Shown here: one piece after another, positions 1-5,917 of the stretch | Layout: every line of letters begins with the position of its first letter | How positions within the stretch are numbered: the first letter of the stretch is position 1 | Source: Bacillota bacterium | Lineage (GTDB): Bacteria; Bacillota_I; Bacilli_A; RFN20; CAG-826 | Direction: 5' to 3' | NCBI GenBank assembly: GCA_023443485.1 | Contig: JAEZUH010000055.1 | Span: 1-6,036, forward strand | Length of the DNA stretch: 6,036 nt | Translations under genes and position numbers: made by a program | Notes under the pieces: generated by a model | Told to the model about the DNA's origin: nothing | Seen by the model: the letters and a program-made list of their open reading frames with translations, nothing else | The model's database searches: none

Positions 1-131
1 GCAAAGAAGTCGTCGTCATCGGCATGGGAGATCATATCGAAGTATGGAACCGCAAGGCCTACGAAGAATATGAAAAGAAAGCCATCACTGGCTTTGAAAA
101 CACCGCCGAAAGTCTTGGCGAAGAGAACTAA
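1..131 (+). CDS. mraZ: MraZ, C-terminal fragment (dcw cluster transcriptional regulator)
   Basis: The frame starting at base 3 gives 42 residues before the TAA at 129-131. The fragment reads KEVVVIGMGDHIEVWNRKAY and continues to end in GEEN. The pattern of an IxG-x-GDHIEVW strand-turn followed by a Y/E/K-rich helix is the end of the second AbrB-like (SpoVT/AbrB) half of MraZ, a DNA-binding protein that forms rings and binds repeats upstream of its own gene to control the division cluster. The N-terminus, the promoter and any MraZ boxes lie outside the window. RsmH follows after 5 nt, the standard mraZ-rsmH order, which supports the call. The acidic tail after the conserved helix is unremarkable. 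Confidence 0.9.
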   Translation, partial: KEVVVIGMGDHIEVWNRKAYEEYEKKAITGFENTAESLGEEN

Positions 132-136
132 TCATT

Positions 137-1063
137 ATGGGCAAGCATATACCTGTCTTGCTAAAGGAAACGATTGATGGTTTAAACATTAAACCAGATG
201 GAATCTATCTTGATTTAACAATCGGTCGAGCCGGACATAGCTCCGTCATCCTTAAAAAATTAACCACAGGTTATCTCATCGGCTTCGATCAAGACGAAGA
301 AGCCATTCGTGAATCACAAGCTAGATTATCGAAAATCAGCGATCGATTCACCCTCATTCATTCAAACTTCAAAAACATGGGTGAAATGTTGAAACAACAC
401 AATATCACTTATGTCGACGGCATCCTCATGGATCTTGGTGTCTCCTCTCCTCAGTTCGATGAAGGAGATCGTGGCTTCTCTTATCGATTAGACGCTCCAC
501 TAGACATGAGAATGGATCAGTCTCAATCATTGACTGCCTATCAAATCATCAACGCCTTCTCTCTACAAGAGCTCGAAAGAATCATGAGAGACTATGGCGA
601 AGAACGCTACGCGTTAAGCATCGCCAGAAACATCATCAAACAAAGAGAAATCGCTCCCATTCAAACAACCTTTGAATTAGTGGACATCATCAAGAAAAGC
701 AAACCGAGCAAAGAACTCAAGAAAGTGGGACATCCCGCTAAACAAGTCTTCCAAGCCATTCGCATCGCCGTGAATGATGAAATCAATGCTCTCGTTGCGG
801 GACTAGATGAAGCTATTCCTCTCCTCAGACCTCATGGAGGTCGACTCGCCATCATTACCTTCCATTCCGGAGAAGATCGCATCGTTAAATCATTCTTTAA
901 GAAGATTTCAACGACAACTGGCAATCGAATCGATGGCCCAGTGGTGGAAGAAGAAAAAGAATTTCAACTCGTATCTAGCAAACCGATTGTTGCCACGGAA
1001 GAGGAAGTATCCAGCAACCCTCGTAGTCAAAGTGCCAAACTTAGAATTATTGAAAGGAAGTAA
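137..1063 (+). CDS. rsmH: 16S rRNA (cytosine-1402-N4)-methyltransferase RsmH
   Basis: This 308-residue protein is the normal length for RsmH (MraW), the SAM-dependent enzyme that N4-methylates C1402 in the 30S decoding centre. Visible motifs are the N-terminal HIPVLLKE (residues 4-11), the SAM-binding loop DLTIGRAGHS (26-35), GFDQD (49-53), MDLGVSSPQFD (98-108), RGFSYRLDAPLDMRMD (112-127), the YGEERYA segment (153-159), HPAKQVFQAIRIAVNDE (199-215), FHSGEDRIVK (242-251) and the C-terminal NPRSQSAKLR (294-303). The start fits the family's usual MxxHxPVLL beginning. The ribosome site is weak: only GAAGAG at 120-125, 11 nt upstream and inside the end of mraZ, so translational coupling to mraZ is plausible. 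The Cys-rich segment seen before the C-terminus in many RsmH proteins is absent here. The stop is 4 nt before the next gene. Confidence 0.97.
   Translation: MGKHIPVLLKETIDGLNIKPDGIYLDLTIGRAGHSSVILKKLTTGYLIGFDQDEEAIRESQARLSKISDRFTLIHSNFKNMGEMLKQHNITYVDGILMDLGVSSPQFDEGDRGFSYRLDAPLDMRMDQSQSLTAYQIINAFSLQELERIMRDYGEERYALSIARNIIKQREIAPIQTTFELVDIIKKSKPSKELKKVGHPAKQVFQAIRIAVNDEINALVAGLDEAIPLLRPHGGRLAIITFHSGEDRIVKSFFKKISTTTGNRIDGPVVEEEKEFQLVSSKPIVATEEEVSSNPRSQSAKLRIIERK
1053..1060 (+). promoter_or_regulatory. Ribosome binding site for the 71-aa membrane protein
   Basis: AAAGGAAG lies in the last codons of rsmH. Its AAAGGA core ends 9 nt before the ATG at 1068. This fixes the start of the small gene: the same frame is open back to an ATG at 807, but that longer version would lie inside rsmH and has no comparable site. 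Confidence 0.75.
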
Positions 1064-1067
1064 AATT

Positions 1068-1283
1068 ATGAAAGACAAATTAGTAAAAAACGGACATAAA
1101 GGGATTTACTATTTTATCCGTAAACTTTGTATTGGTGTTGCCGTATCTGCTTCCTTAGTTGCAGCTATTGGTTTCCCAACCTACGTTTTAATAAAAAATT
1201 ATGCTGAAAAGCAAACTTTAGCGGATGATTCCAACTCTGAAGAACCCAACGAAAAGATCAATCTACTCGCTTATAATGACTGA
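1068..1283 (+). CDS. Small single-pass membrane protein at the ftsL position, with a YSIRK-like motif
   Basis: The product is 71 residues long. Residues 1-19 are strongly basic (KDKLVKNGHK...RK). A hydrophobic segment of about 22 residues follows (roughly 21-43, CIGVAVSASLVAAIGFPTYV then LI), then a short, mostly acidic polar tail (44-71). The charge pattern predicts the N-terminus inside and the tail outside. It sits between rsmH and ftsA, where Firmicutes encode FtsL, but at 71 residues it lacks the extracellular coiled coil of FtsL (about 100-120 residues in Bacillus). Residues 15-23, YFIRKLCIG, resemble the YSIRK-G/S signal motif of Gram-positive surface proteins, and no obvious signal-peptidase or lipobox site follows. 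It is preceded by a good ribosome site 4 nt after rsmH stops and is followed by a terminator, so it closes the mraZ operon. The gene is convincingly real. A role in division is inferred from position only, and homology to FtsL is not established. Confidence 0.85.
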   Translation: MKDKLVKNGHKGIYYFIRKLCIGVAVSASLVAAIGFPTYVLIKNYAEKQTLADDSNSEEPNEKINLLAYND

Positions 1284-1310
1284 CAGAAAGTCCTCCCCGA
1301 TGTCAGTTAT
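1276..1310 (+). other. Inverted repeat overlapping the stop codon, before the terminator
   Basis: ACTGACA (1279-1285) pairs perfectly with TGTCAGT (1301-1307). A G-U pair and two A-T pairs extend this to a 10-bp stem (1276-1285 with 1301-1310). The 15-nt loop contains TCCTCCCC. The stem includes the TGA stop codon of the small gene and ends exactly where the terminator hairpin begins. It could protect the 3' end or simply be part of the terminator region. No T-tract follows this first stem. Confidence 0.45.
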
Positions 1311-1344
1311 AGAAGTCGCCCTAAACAAGCGGCTTCTTTTTTTT
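1311..1344 (+). terminator. Rho-independent terminator after the mraZ-rsmH-small gene unit
   Basis: AGAAGTCGC (1311-1319) pairs with GCGGCTTCT (1329-1337) through one G-U pair, giving a 9-bp stem with a 9-nt loop. T8 at 1337-1344 follows at once. This separates the first part of the cluster from ftsA-ftsZ. Confidence 0.9.
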
Positions 1345-1387
1345 GGTCAATAATTAGTAGTTTTCTAGTATAAAATATAAAAATACC

Positions 1388-1402
1388 TTAACTTTAAGTT
1401 AA
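1388..1402. promoter_or_regulatory. Perfect 15-nt palindrome, candidate operator of ftsA-ftsZ
   Basis: TTAACTT-T-AAGTTAA is a perfect inverted repeat with 7-nt arms and a 1-nt centre. It touches the candidate -35 element of the ftsA promoter. It is too AT-rich, and its loop too small, to be a terminator. A DNA-binding site for a dimeric regulator is the more natural reading, but the regulator is unknown and such AT-rich palindromes can arise by chance. Confidence 0.4.
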
Positions 1403-1432
1403 TTGTTGTAAGTAAAGAAAAACCCTTATAAA
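1403..1432 (+). promoter_or_regulatory. Candidate sigma-A-type promoter for ftsA-ftsZ
   Basis: TTGTTG (1403-1408) and TATAAA (1427-1432) are separated by 18 nt, with an expected start near 1439. That would leave a leader of only about 15-20 nt before the ftsA ATG. A second TATAAA at 1369-1374 has a poorer -35 (TGGTCA, 1344-1349, 19-nt spacing) and is a less likely alternative. A promoter is expected here because a strong terminator lies just upstream. Confidence 0.5.
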
Positions 1433-1455
1433 ATAAGTGCAAGTGGTAAATATAT

Positions 1456-2658
1456 ATGGAAAAACCAGTCGCAGCTATTGAATTTAGCTCCAAAAAACTT
1501 AAATTAGTCGTGGGCTATGAACTCGATGGCCAAGTCTATGTTCTCTACGCTTTAACGAAACCTTATGGTCATATCGTTGAGCCAGGACAATTTTCAGACT
1601 TTGCAAAATTAACTCAAAGCATTAAAGAAGTTCATGATTTCTCGGATCCTTCCGCCAAACTTAAATTGACGATATCAGAGGCTCTTTTAGCTTTGCCACC
1701 CTACGGGCTTGATGTCTTTGAAACCAAACAAGTAACTACTGTTATTGGTGAAGAGAGCAAAATCAATACAATTGATATCCGCAATATATACGCTTTAATT
1801 AGGAACGCATCTAGCGAAATGGAAAATAGTTTAATCGATGTGATTCCCGAAACCTATATTCTCGATCAAGGTCGTTCTTTTACGCTTCCTCCGATTGGAA
1901 TATCTTCTGGCACACTTAGCATGGTCGCTAAAGTTCACACTCTTCCTAATAAGATACCTAATGCCTATCAAACCGCATTAAATTCAGGAGAGATTAATGT
2001 CAAAAGATTGGTGATCGCTCCTTTTGCCGCTGCTAAATTGCTCGCTTCGTATAATGATATTCCAAGTGATTACATTTTAGTTGATATTGGTTCCGATATT
2101 ACTTCTGTGTCATTAGTTGGAAATAAAACTCTTTATGCTTCTCGCACTTTTGAATGGGGTGGGGACCATATTACTGAAAGAATCATTGAAGCCTTCAATA
2201 TCAATGAAGCTGATGCTGAAAAATATAAAATCCTCTATGGTATTGATAAACGCGAGATGAATTTCCGCGCTCCCATATGCAAAACCGATGATGGTGAAGG
2301 ACACGAAATCAAACATCATCGCGAAGAACTAAATACCCTGATTAAATCGGAACTCGAAGTATTCGTCAAACAACTCAATTCCGCGATTGATGATTTATTA
2401 GGTGACTATGGAACGGCTTATAAGACCTTGCCCATGATACTCGTTGGCGGAGGAGCAAAACTTAATGGCTTAGTGGAATATGTTACACCGAAAGTACCAA
2501 GTGATACTGTTACAGTGGTATCGCCCCGCTCCTTTGGAGCAAGAAATCCCACCTTTACTAATTGTTTAGGAATGATTCTGGCTAATGCCCAAATTCCTTC
2601 CGTGTATGATGAAAACCATCCGCGATTCGGTCAAGTGACCCGTGATCCGGTAAAATAA
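1456..2658 (+). CDS. ftsA: Divergent cell division protein FtsA (actin-like)
   Basis: This 400-residue protein is somewhat shorter than typical FtsA (about 420-440). FtsA is the actin-fold ATPase that tethers FtsZ to the membrane and recruits other division proteins. Support comes from the phosphate-2 motif VDIGSDITSVSLV (209-221), WGGDHIT (234-240), the AEKYK segment (254-258), the adenosine motif VGGGAKLNGL (330-339) and the end-of-fold GARNPTFTNCLGM (361-373). The 1C domain, characteristic of FtsA, spans roughly 85-165 and includes the IDVIPETYILD and PPIGISSG segments. Two things are odd. The phosphate-1 loop is degenerate (AIEFSSKKLKLVVG, 7-20, where DxGTSK is usual), and the C-terminus ends in a polar PSVYDENHPRFGQVTRDPVK tail with no amphipathic membrane-targeting helix. 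The start is fixed by an in-frame TAA at 1447, and only a weak GTGG serves as ribosome site. FtsZ follows after 12 nt, in the conserved order. Confidence 0.93.
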   Translation: MEKPVAAIEFSSKKLKLVVGYELDGQVYVLYALTKPYGHIVEPGQFSDFAKLTQSIKEVHDFSDPSAKLKLTISEALLALPPYGLDVFETKQVTTVIGEESKINTIDIRNIYALIRNASSEMENSLIDVIPETYILDQGRSFTLPPIGISSGTLSMVAKVHTLPNKIPNAYQTALNSGEINVKRLVIAPFAAAKLLASYNDIPSDYILVDIGSDITSVSLVGNKTLYASRTFEWGGDHITERIIEAFNINEADAEKYKILYGIDKREMNFRAPICKTDDGEGHEIKHHREELNTLIKSELEVFVKQLNSAIDDLLGDYGTAYKTLPMILVGGGAKLNGLVEYVTPKVPSDTVTVVSPRSFGARNPTFTNCLGMILANAQIPSVYDENHPRFGQVTRDPVK

Positions 2659-2663
2659 AGGAG
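2657..2663 (+). promoter_or_regulatory. Strong ribosome binding site for ftsZ, overlapping the ftsA stop
   Basis: AAAGGAG begins in the ftsA TAA codon and ends 7 nt before the ftsZ ATG. It is the best Shine-Dalgarno site in the window, much stronger than that of ftsA, which fits a higher need for FtsZ than FtsA from the same mRNA. Confidence 0.85.
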
Positions 2664-2670
2664 AAATTCT

Positions 2671-3798
2671 ATGGAAAATTATGACTTAGACAATTTCGAA
2701 CCAGCGGCTAAGATCGTCGTCATTGGCGTCGGTGGAGCCGGAAACAACGCGGTTAATCGCATGATTGATGAAGAGATTAACAACGTCGAATTTTGGGTGG
2801 CCAATACTGACAAACAAGCCCTTTCAACGAGCAAAAGTAGCCATCGTATCATCTTAGGCCAAGAAATTACTGGTGGTTTAGGAGCGGGCGGAGAACCCGA
2901 AATTGGTGAGAAAGCCGCTGAAGCCAGCGCGGAAGATATTAAACAAATTGTTGGCAACGCCAACATGGTATTTGTGGCAGCCGGTATGGGAGGCGGAACT
3001 GGAACCGGAGCCGCTCCTGTTATCGCTCGTATCGCCAAAGATGCCGGTGCTTTAGTCATCGCCATCGTCACTCGTCCTTTCACCTTTGAAGGAAAGAAAC
3101 GCATTGTCCATTCTATTGATGGGCTTAATAAGCTCAAGACTTGTGTCGATTCGATTATTGTTGTCAGTAACGACAAATTGCTCATGACCGCGGGAAACTC
3201 ACCAATTAGTGAAGCTTTCTGTGATAGTGATAAAGTCTTGGCTCAATCAGTGAAAACAATTGTTAACTTAATAATGTTACCTGCTGTCATCAATCTCGAT
3301 TTCGCTGACGTTCGCAACACTTTAAAGAATTCCGGACTCGCTTTAATCGGATTTGGGATGGGAACTGGGGCTAATCGCGCTAAAGAAGCTGCGAGCAATG
3401 CCATTAATTCCCCATTACTAGAAGCCTCGATTCGTGGAGCTCGTAGAGCTATTGTGGCTGTGACTTGTGGTCGAAATGTTTCATTATTTGATGCCCAAGA
3501 GACAGTTAACCTACTGATTGATGCATCAGGACACGATATTGATGTCAAATTTGGTGTTGCTATCAACGATCAATTGAATGATGAAATTCTCGTCAGCGTC
3601 ATCGCCAGCGATTTCGAAGATGAAGTCAACTTCTCTATTCCTCAAACAACGCCTACTCTTCCTCGAGGCGAAAATGGAAACGCAATTCTCATGTCAAGCA
3701 ACAATGACTATGAGGACGAAGCAAAAGAAAATAAAGATGGCAAGGCTGACGATATCAATCTCGACGATGACATCTTACCAAGTTTCTTAAAAGACTAA
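2671..3798 (+). CDS. ftsZ: Cell division GTPase FtsZ
   Basis: This 375-residue tubulin homologue polymerises into the Z-ring at midcell. The GTP-binding half shows GVGGAGNNAVNRM (19-31), NTDKQAL (45-51), the tubulin signature GGGTGTG (107-113), TRPFTFEGKKR (134-144) and the NDKLL segment (167-171). The synergy loop that completes the GTPase site is NLDFADVR (208-215), with D210 and D213 present, so the enzyme should be active. The C-terminal domain continues to about 320, followed by a short acidic linker (about 321-364) and the terminal peptide DDILPSFLKD (366-375), which matches the DIPxFLR-type peptide that binds FtsA and SepF. Length is normal to slightly short because of the short linker. 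It is co-transcribed with ftsA and followed by a terminator. Confidence 0.99.
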   Translation: MENYDLDNFEPAAKIVVIGVGGAGNNAVNRMIDEEINNVEFWVANTDKQALSTSKSSHRIILGQEITGGLGAGGEPEIGEKAAEASAEDIKQIVGNANMVFVAAGMGGGTGTGAAPVIARIAKDAGALVIAIVTRPFTFEGKKRIVHSIDGLNKLKTCVDSIIVVSNDKLLMTAGNSPISEAFCDSDKVLAQSVKTIVNLIMLPAVINLDFADVRNTLKNSGLALIGFGMGTGANRAKEAASNAINSPLLEASIRGARRAIVAVTCGRNVSLFDAQETVNLLIDASGHDIDVKFGVAINDQLNDEILVSVIASDFEDEVNFSIPQTTPTLPRGENGNAILMSSNNDYEDEAKENKDGKADDINLDDDILPSFLKD

Positions 3799-3817
3799 AT
3801 TAGAAGAAATATCTAAG

Positions 3818-3846
3818 AAAAAGGGCTCTAAATGCCCTTTTTTATT
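3818..3846 (+). terminator. Rho-independent terminator after ftsZ
   Basis: AAAAAGGGC (3818-3826) and GCCCTTTTT (3834-3842) form a stem with a 7-nt loop (TCTAAAT), and the T-run continues to 3843 followed by ATT. The A-run on the left arm would allow it to work in both directions, although no minus-strand gene is seen. It separates ftsZ from the nuclease unit. Confidence 0.9.
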
Positions 3847-3872
3847 GCGCATTAATGTGCGATAATGTACGC
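3847..3872. promoter_or_regulatory. Clustered half-sites, candidate operator of the nuclease gene
   Basis: GCGCATTAATGTGC (3847-3860) is a near-palindrome around CATTAATG. Its right arm, TAATGTGCG (3853-3861), recurs as TAATGTACG at 3863-3871: 8 of 9 bases match at a spacing of 10 bp, one helical turn. The repeats overlap the candidate -10 element, as expected of a repressor site. The regulator is unknown. Confidence 0.4.
3858..3866 (+). promoter_or_regulatory. Extended -10 promoter for the nuclease-ileS unit
   Basis: TG-C-GATAAT fits an extended -10 element. The base positions for a -35 (3838-3843) fall in the terminator T-run, so no good -35 is present, which is tolerated with an extended -10. 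The expected start near 3873 leaves about 15 nt before the ATG and includes the ribosome site. Confidence 0.5.
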
Positions 3873-3877
3873 GACAC

Positions 3878-3882
3878 GGGAG
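3878..3882 (+). promoter_or_regulatory. Ribosome binding site deciding the nuclease start
   Basis: GGGAG lies 5 nt before the ATG at 3888. That start gives a perfect lipoprotein signal peptide. The in-frame ATG at 3855 adds 11 residues that would spoil the signal and lies upstream of the expected transcription start. Confidence 0.75.
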
Positions 3883-3887
3883 AACAC

Positions 3888-5888
3888 ATGAAAAAGAAAG
3901 CATATTTATTAATACTTCCACTCCTCGCTCTGAGCCTTTCCGCTTGTGATTGGGGTTATCGCGAAGAGGTTGAAGATCTCACTTCTTTAGGCGTGATTGG
4001 AACTTTTCCGGCTTCTAATAACTGGACTACGGAGATTCCTTTAGTGAAAAACTCTGAGGATGTTTGGGAAGTATCAATTGAAGCTGATTCTGGAGATGTA
4101 TTTAAAATTCAGGCTAATGGTGTCGATAAATATTCTTGGGATTTCTCTTCTATCACCTCTGAAACAGAGGGCATTTTGACAAATCTAGATGGCAATGCCT
4201 GCGCTGTGGCGGATGGAACTTATACTATTTCAATTGTTGCTCCAGAAAAGCTTAGTCTATCATCAAGTGCCTTAACTTCTTTTGAAGTTGCCTTTGATGA
4301 TGGCACTATTACCTATGGTACTGACTTCTATGATGATTATTATGACGAAATCAATACTTGGGAAAATAGCGAAGACTTAAAAAGCAAATTATATACAATT
4401 CTTCATACGGGCTATAACGCCATTCCTTATGCCTCTCCCACAAACTGGGAAACCAATCAATTTGCTGATCAAGCTCTCGATGATTTCGGAAAAGTTGATG
4501 TCGTATATGACACAACTAATCAAGACAAAACGAATACTTATTCTTCGGGAAATGGTTGGCAAAGAGAGCATGCTTTTGCTGCCTCTTTGATGACTGGAAA
4601 ATTAACTGGTGAGGCGACAGGGACACTAGGAAGAGCGACAGATTTTCATAATCTATTTGCCTCGACCTCAGGTGGCAATGGTTCTCGAGGAAATAAAAAC
4701 TTTGGCATCGCTGATACAGAAAGTGAATTCTACGGCGTTGCTCAAGGAACGGGCGACTACGCCTATGATGATAAAAATTTCGAACCAAGTGACAATGATA
4801 AAGGAAGATTAGCGCGAGCCATATTCTATATGGGAGTGATGTATTCTGTTTCAGAAAACCCTGCCTATCAACCTCTTACAATTCAAGAAGAATATGTTTC
4901 TTATGTTACTAATGTTGCCCCTTATGCGATTGGCAATCTCTCAACTTTATTATCTTGGAATGATTTCACAGTGGATCGCCAAGAATATCAACATAACGAA
5001 AGTGTTTATTCTCACATCTATAGTGAAGTGGCAAAAGCTCAAGGAAACCGCAATCCCTTTGTTGATTATCCTGAACTAGTTGACTATGTTTACGGAGATA
5101 AAAAAGATGAATCTGGTTCTCTGACTTACTTAAAACCATCCTATCTTGATCTCGAGATTGATAAAGGTACCGAAATAGCGAACTATGCCTTATCGACCGC
5201 CAAAAGAAATTACGCGGTTGGTGAAACATTCAGCAAAGCTGATTACACTCTTGTTGAAGTCACTAATAACTTCACTGTGAGATCTAATACTTCATTTACT
5301 GATAATACGGCTGACTATACCTTCCTCGATAGTGATATTGGAAATAAAACCTTTAGTATTATCACTCCAAAGAATACGATTAATCTCCCCGTGAAAGTCA
5401 CTGACCCCGACCCCATGCATGGATGCAGTTACAATTACACCCTAACCGGAAAAGCCAGTGGTGGAGACTTATCAGGTTTCACTCGAGGGGGAAACGCTAA
5501 TTTTGGTGGGACACTATGGAAAATCGATTGGACCAACACCGAAGCAGTGATCGGCAACAAAGATAGCAAAATTGGAGTCGCTTTTGGAACTTCAACAAAA
5601 TCTGTTAATTCATTGACATTGGAAACGACAGCTTCATTGAATGTGAACGCTTTCTACGCCAAAATATACTGCGCTTCAGGAAAAACCATCAGCTATACGA
5701 TGAAAATCGGCGATACAACGGTTGCTTCAGGAACTGTTACTCATCCTTCGGGAGTCGATGTTCCAGCAACAGTCGGGGCGAGAGTTGAAACGCCACTAAG
5801 CGGAATACTTATGCTGACCATAAACGGAAGTGGTGCGACTAATGGAGCGGTCTATATCCATTCATTAGCCTATGACATCGCTCAATAA
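3888..5888 (+). CDS. Secreted lipoprotein nuclease, endonuclease I family, multidomain
   Basis: The 666-residue product starts with a lipoprotein signal peptide: MKKK, a hydrophobic core and the lipobox LSAC with C20 as lipidation site, so it should be anchored outside the cell membrane. Residues about 30-135 look like a small beta domain with SNNWTTEIPL (43-52) and a VFKIQANG strand (71-78), reminiscent of SusE/SusF or CBM-type starch-binding modules. Residues about 147-405 are an endonuclease I (His-Me finger) domain: WQREH (224-228) with E227 and catalytic H228, DFHNL (252-256), GNGSRGNKNF (263-272), GRLARAIFYMGVMY (306-319), LLSWNDF (354-360) and QGNRNPFVDYPELVDYVYGD (385-404). Residues about 424-505 resemble a bacterial Ig-like domain (YAVGETFSKADYTL), and 511-666 is an unrecognised beta-rich, Gly/Thr/Ser-rich domain. 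The likely role is degradation of extracellular DNA or RNA for nucleotide uptake. The nuclease call is firm; the accessory domains are inferred. Confidence 0.92.
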   Translation: MKKKAYLLILPLLALSLSACDWGYREEVEDLTSLGVIGTFPASNNWTTEIPLVKNSEDVWEVSIEADSGDVFKIQANGVDKYSWDFSSITSETEGILTNLDGNACAVADGTYTISIVAPEKLSLSSSALTSFEVAFDDGTITYGTDFYDDYYDEINTWENSEDLKSKLYTILHTGYNAIPYASPTNWETNQFADQALDDFGKVDVVYDTTNQDKTNTYSSGNGWQREHAFAASLMTGKLTGEATGTLGRATDFHNLFASTSGGNGSRGNKNFGIADTESEFYGVAQGTGDYAYDDKNFEPSDNDKGRLARAIFYMGVMYSVSENPAYQPLTIQEEYVSYVTNVAPYAIGNLSTLLSWNDFTVDRQEYQHNESVYSHIYSEVAKAQGNRNPFVDYPELVDYVYGDKKDESGSLTYLKPSYLDLEIDKGTEIANYALSTAKRNYAVGETFSKADYTLVEVTNNFTVRSNTSFTDNTADYTFLDSDIGNKTFSIITPKNTINLPVKVTDPDPMHGCSYNYTLTGKASGGDLSGFTRGGNANFGGTLWKIDWTNTEAVIGNKDSKIGVAFGTSTKSVNSLTLETTASLNVNAFYAKIYCASGKTISYTMKIGDTTVASGTVTHPSGVDVPATVGARVETPLSGILMLTINGSGATNGAVYIHSLAYDIAQ

Positions 5889-5900
5889 AAGAAAGAGAAA

Positions 5901-5906
5901 AGAGGT
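5901..5906 (+). promoter_or_regulatory. Probable ribosome binding site of ileS
   Basis: AGAGGT lies 11 nt before the ATG at 5918, in a purine-rich 29-nt gap after the nuclease stop. The spacing is slightly long. The gap is too short for a T-box leader or terminator. Confidence 0.55.
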
Positions 5907-5917
5907 AGAGACAACCT

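Noticed and set aside
860..885. HSGEDR in RsmH in place of the common HSLEDR, possible active-site change
   Set aside because: To my knowledge Gly occurs at this site in other RsmH proteins, and the flanking catalytic residues are intact, so it is not evidence of altered function.
807..1067. Upstream extension of the small membrane protein frame to an ATG at 807
   Set aside because: The extension lies wholly within the conserved 3' part of rsmH; the ATG at 1068 has a good ribosome site and gives a coherent membrane protein.
1345..1455. Possible riboswitch or small RNA in the ftsA upstream region
   Set aside because: The region is AT-rich and, apart from the palindrome and promoter, forms no stable structure that I can see; the predicted leader is only about 15-20 nt.
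2113..2319. Hydrophobic 68-codon minus-strand open frame opposite ftsA
   Set aside because: Complement of ordinary ftsA codons; no promoter or ribosome site seen.
2679..3185. 168-codon minus-strand open frame opposite ftsZ
   Set aside because: It is a shadow of the ftsZ codon pattern, has no ribosome site or recognisable domain, and overlaps a highly conserved gene.
3243..3566. 107-codon minus-strand open frame opposite ftsZ
   Set aside because: Antisense shadow of ftsZ with no independent support.
3855..3887. Upstream in-frame ATG for the nuclease, adding 11 residues
   Set aside because: It lies within the operator/-10 region, lacks a ribosome site and would place charged residues before a textbook lipoprotein signal that begins at 3888.
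4389..5229. Several short open frames on both strands inside the nuclease gene
   Set aside because: All overlap the conserved nuclease reading frame and lack start signals or domains.
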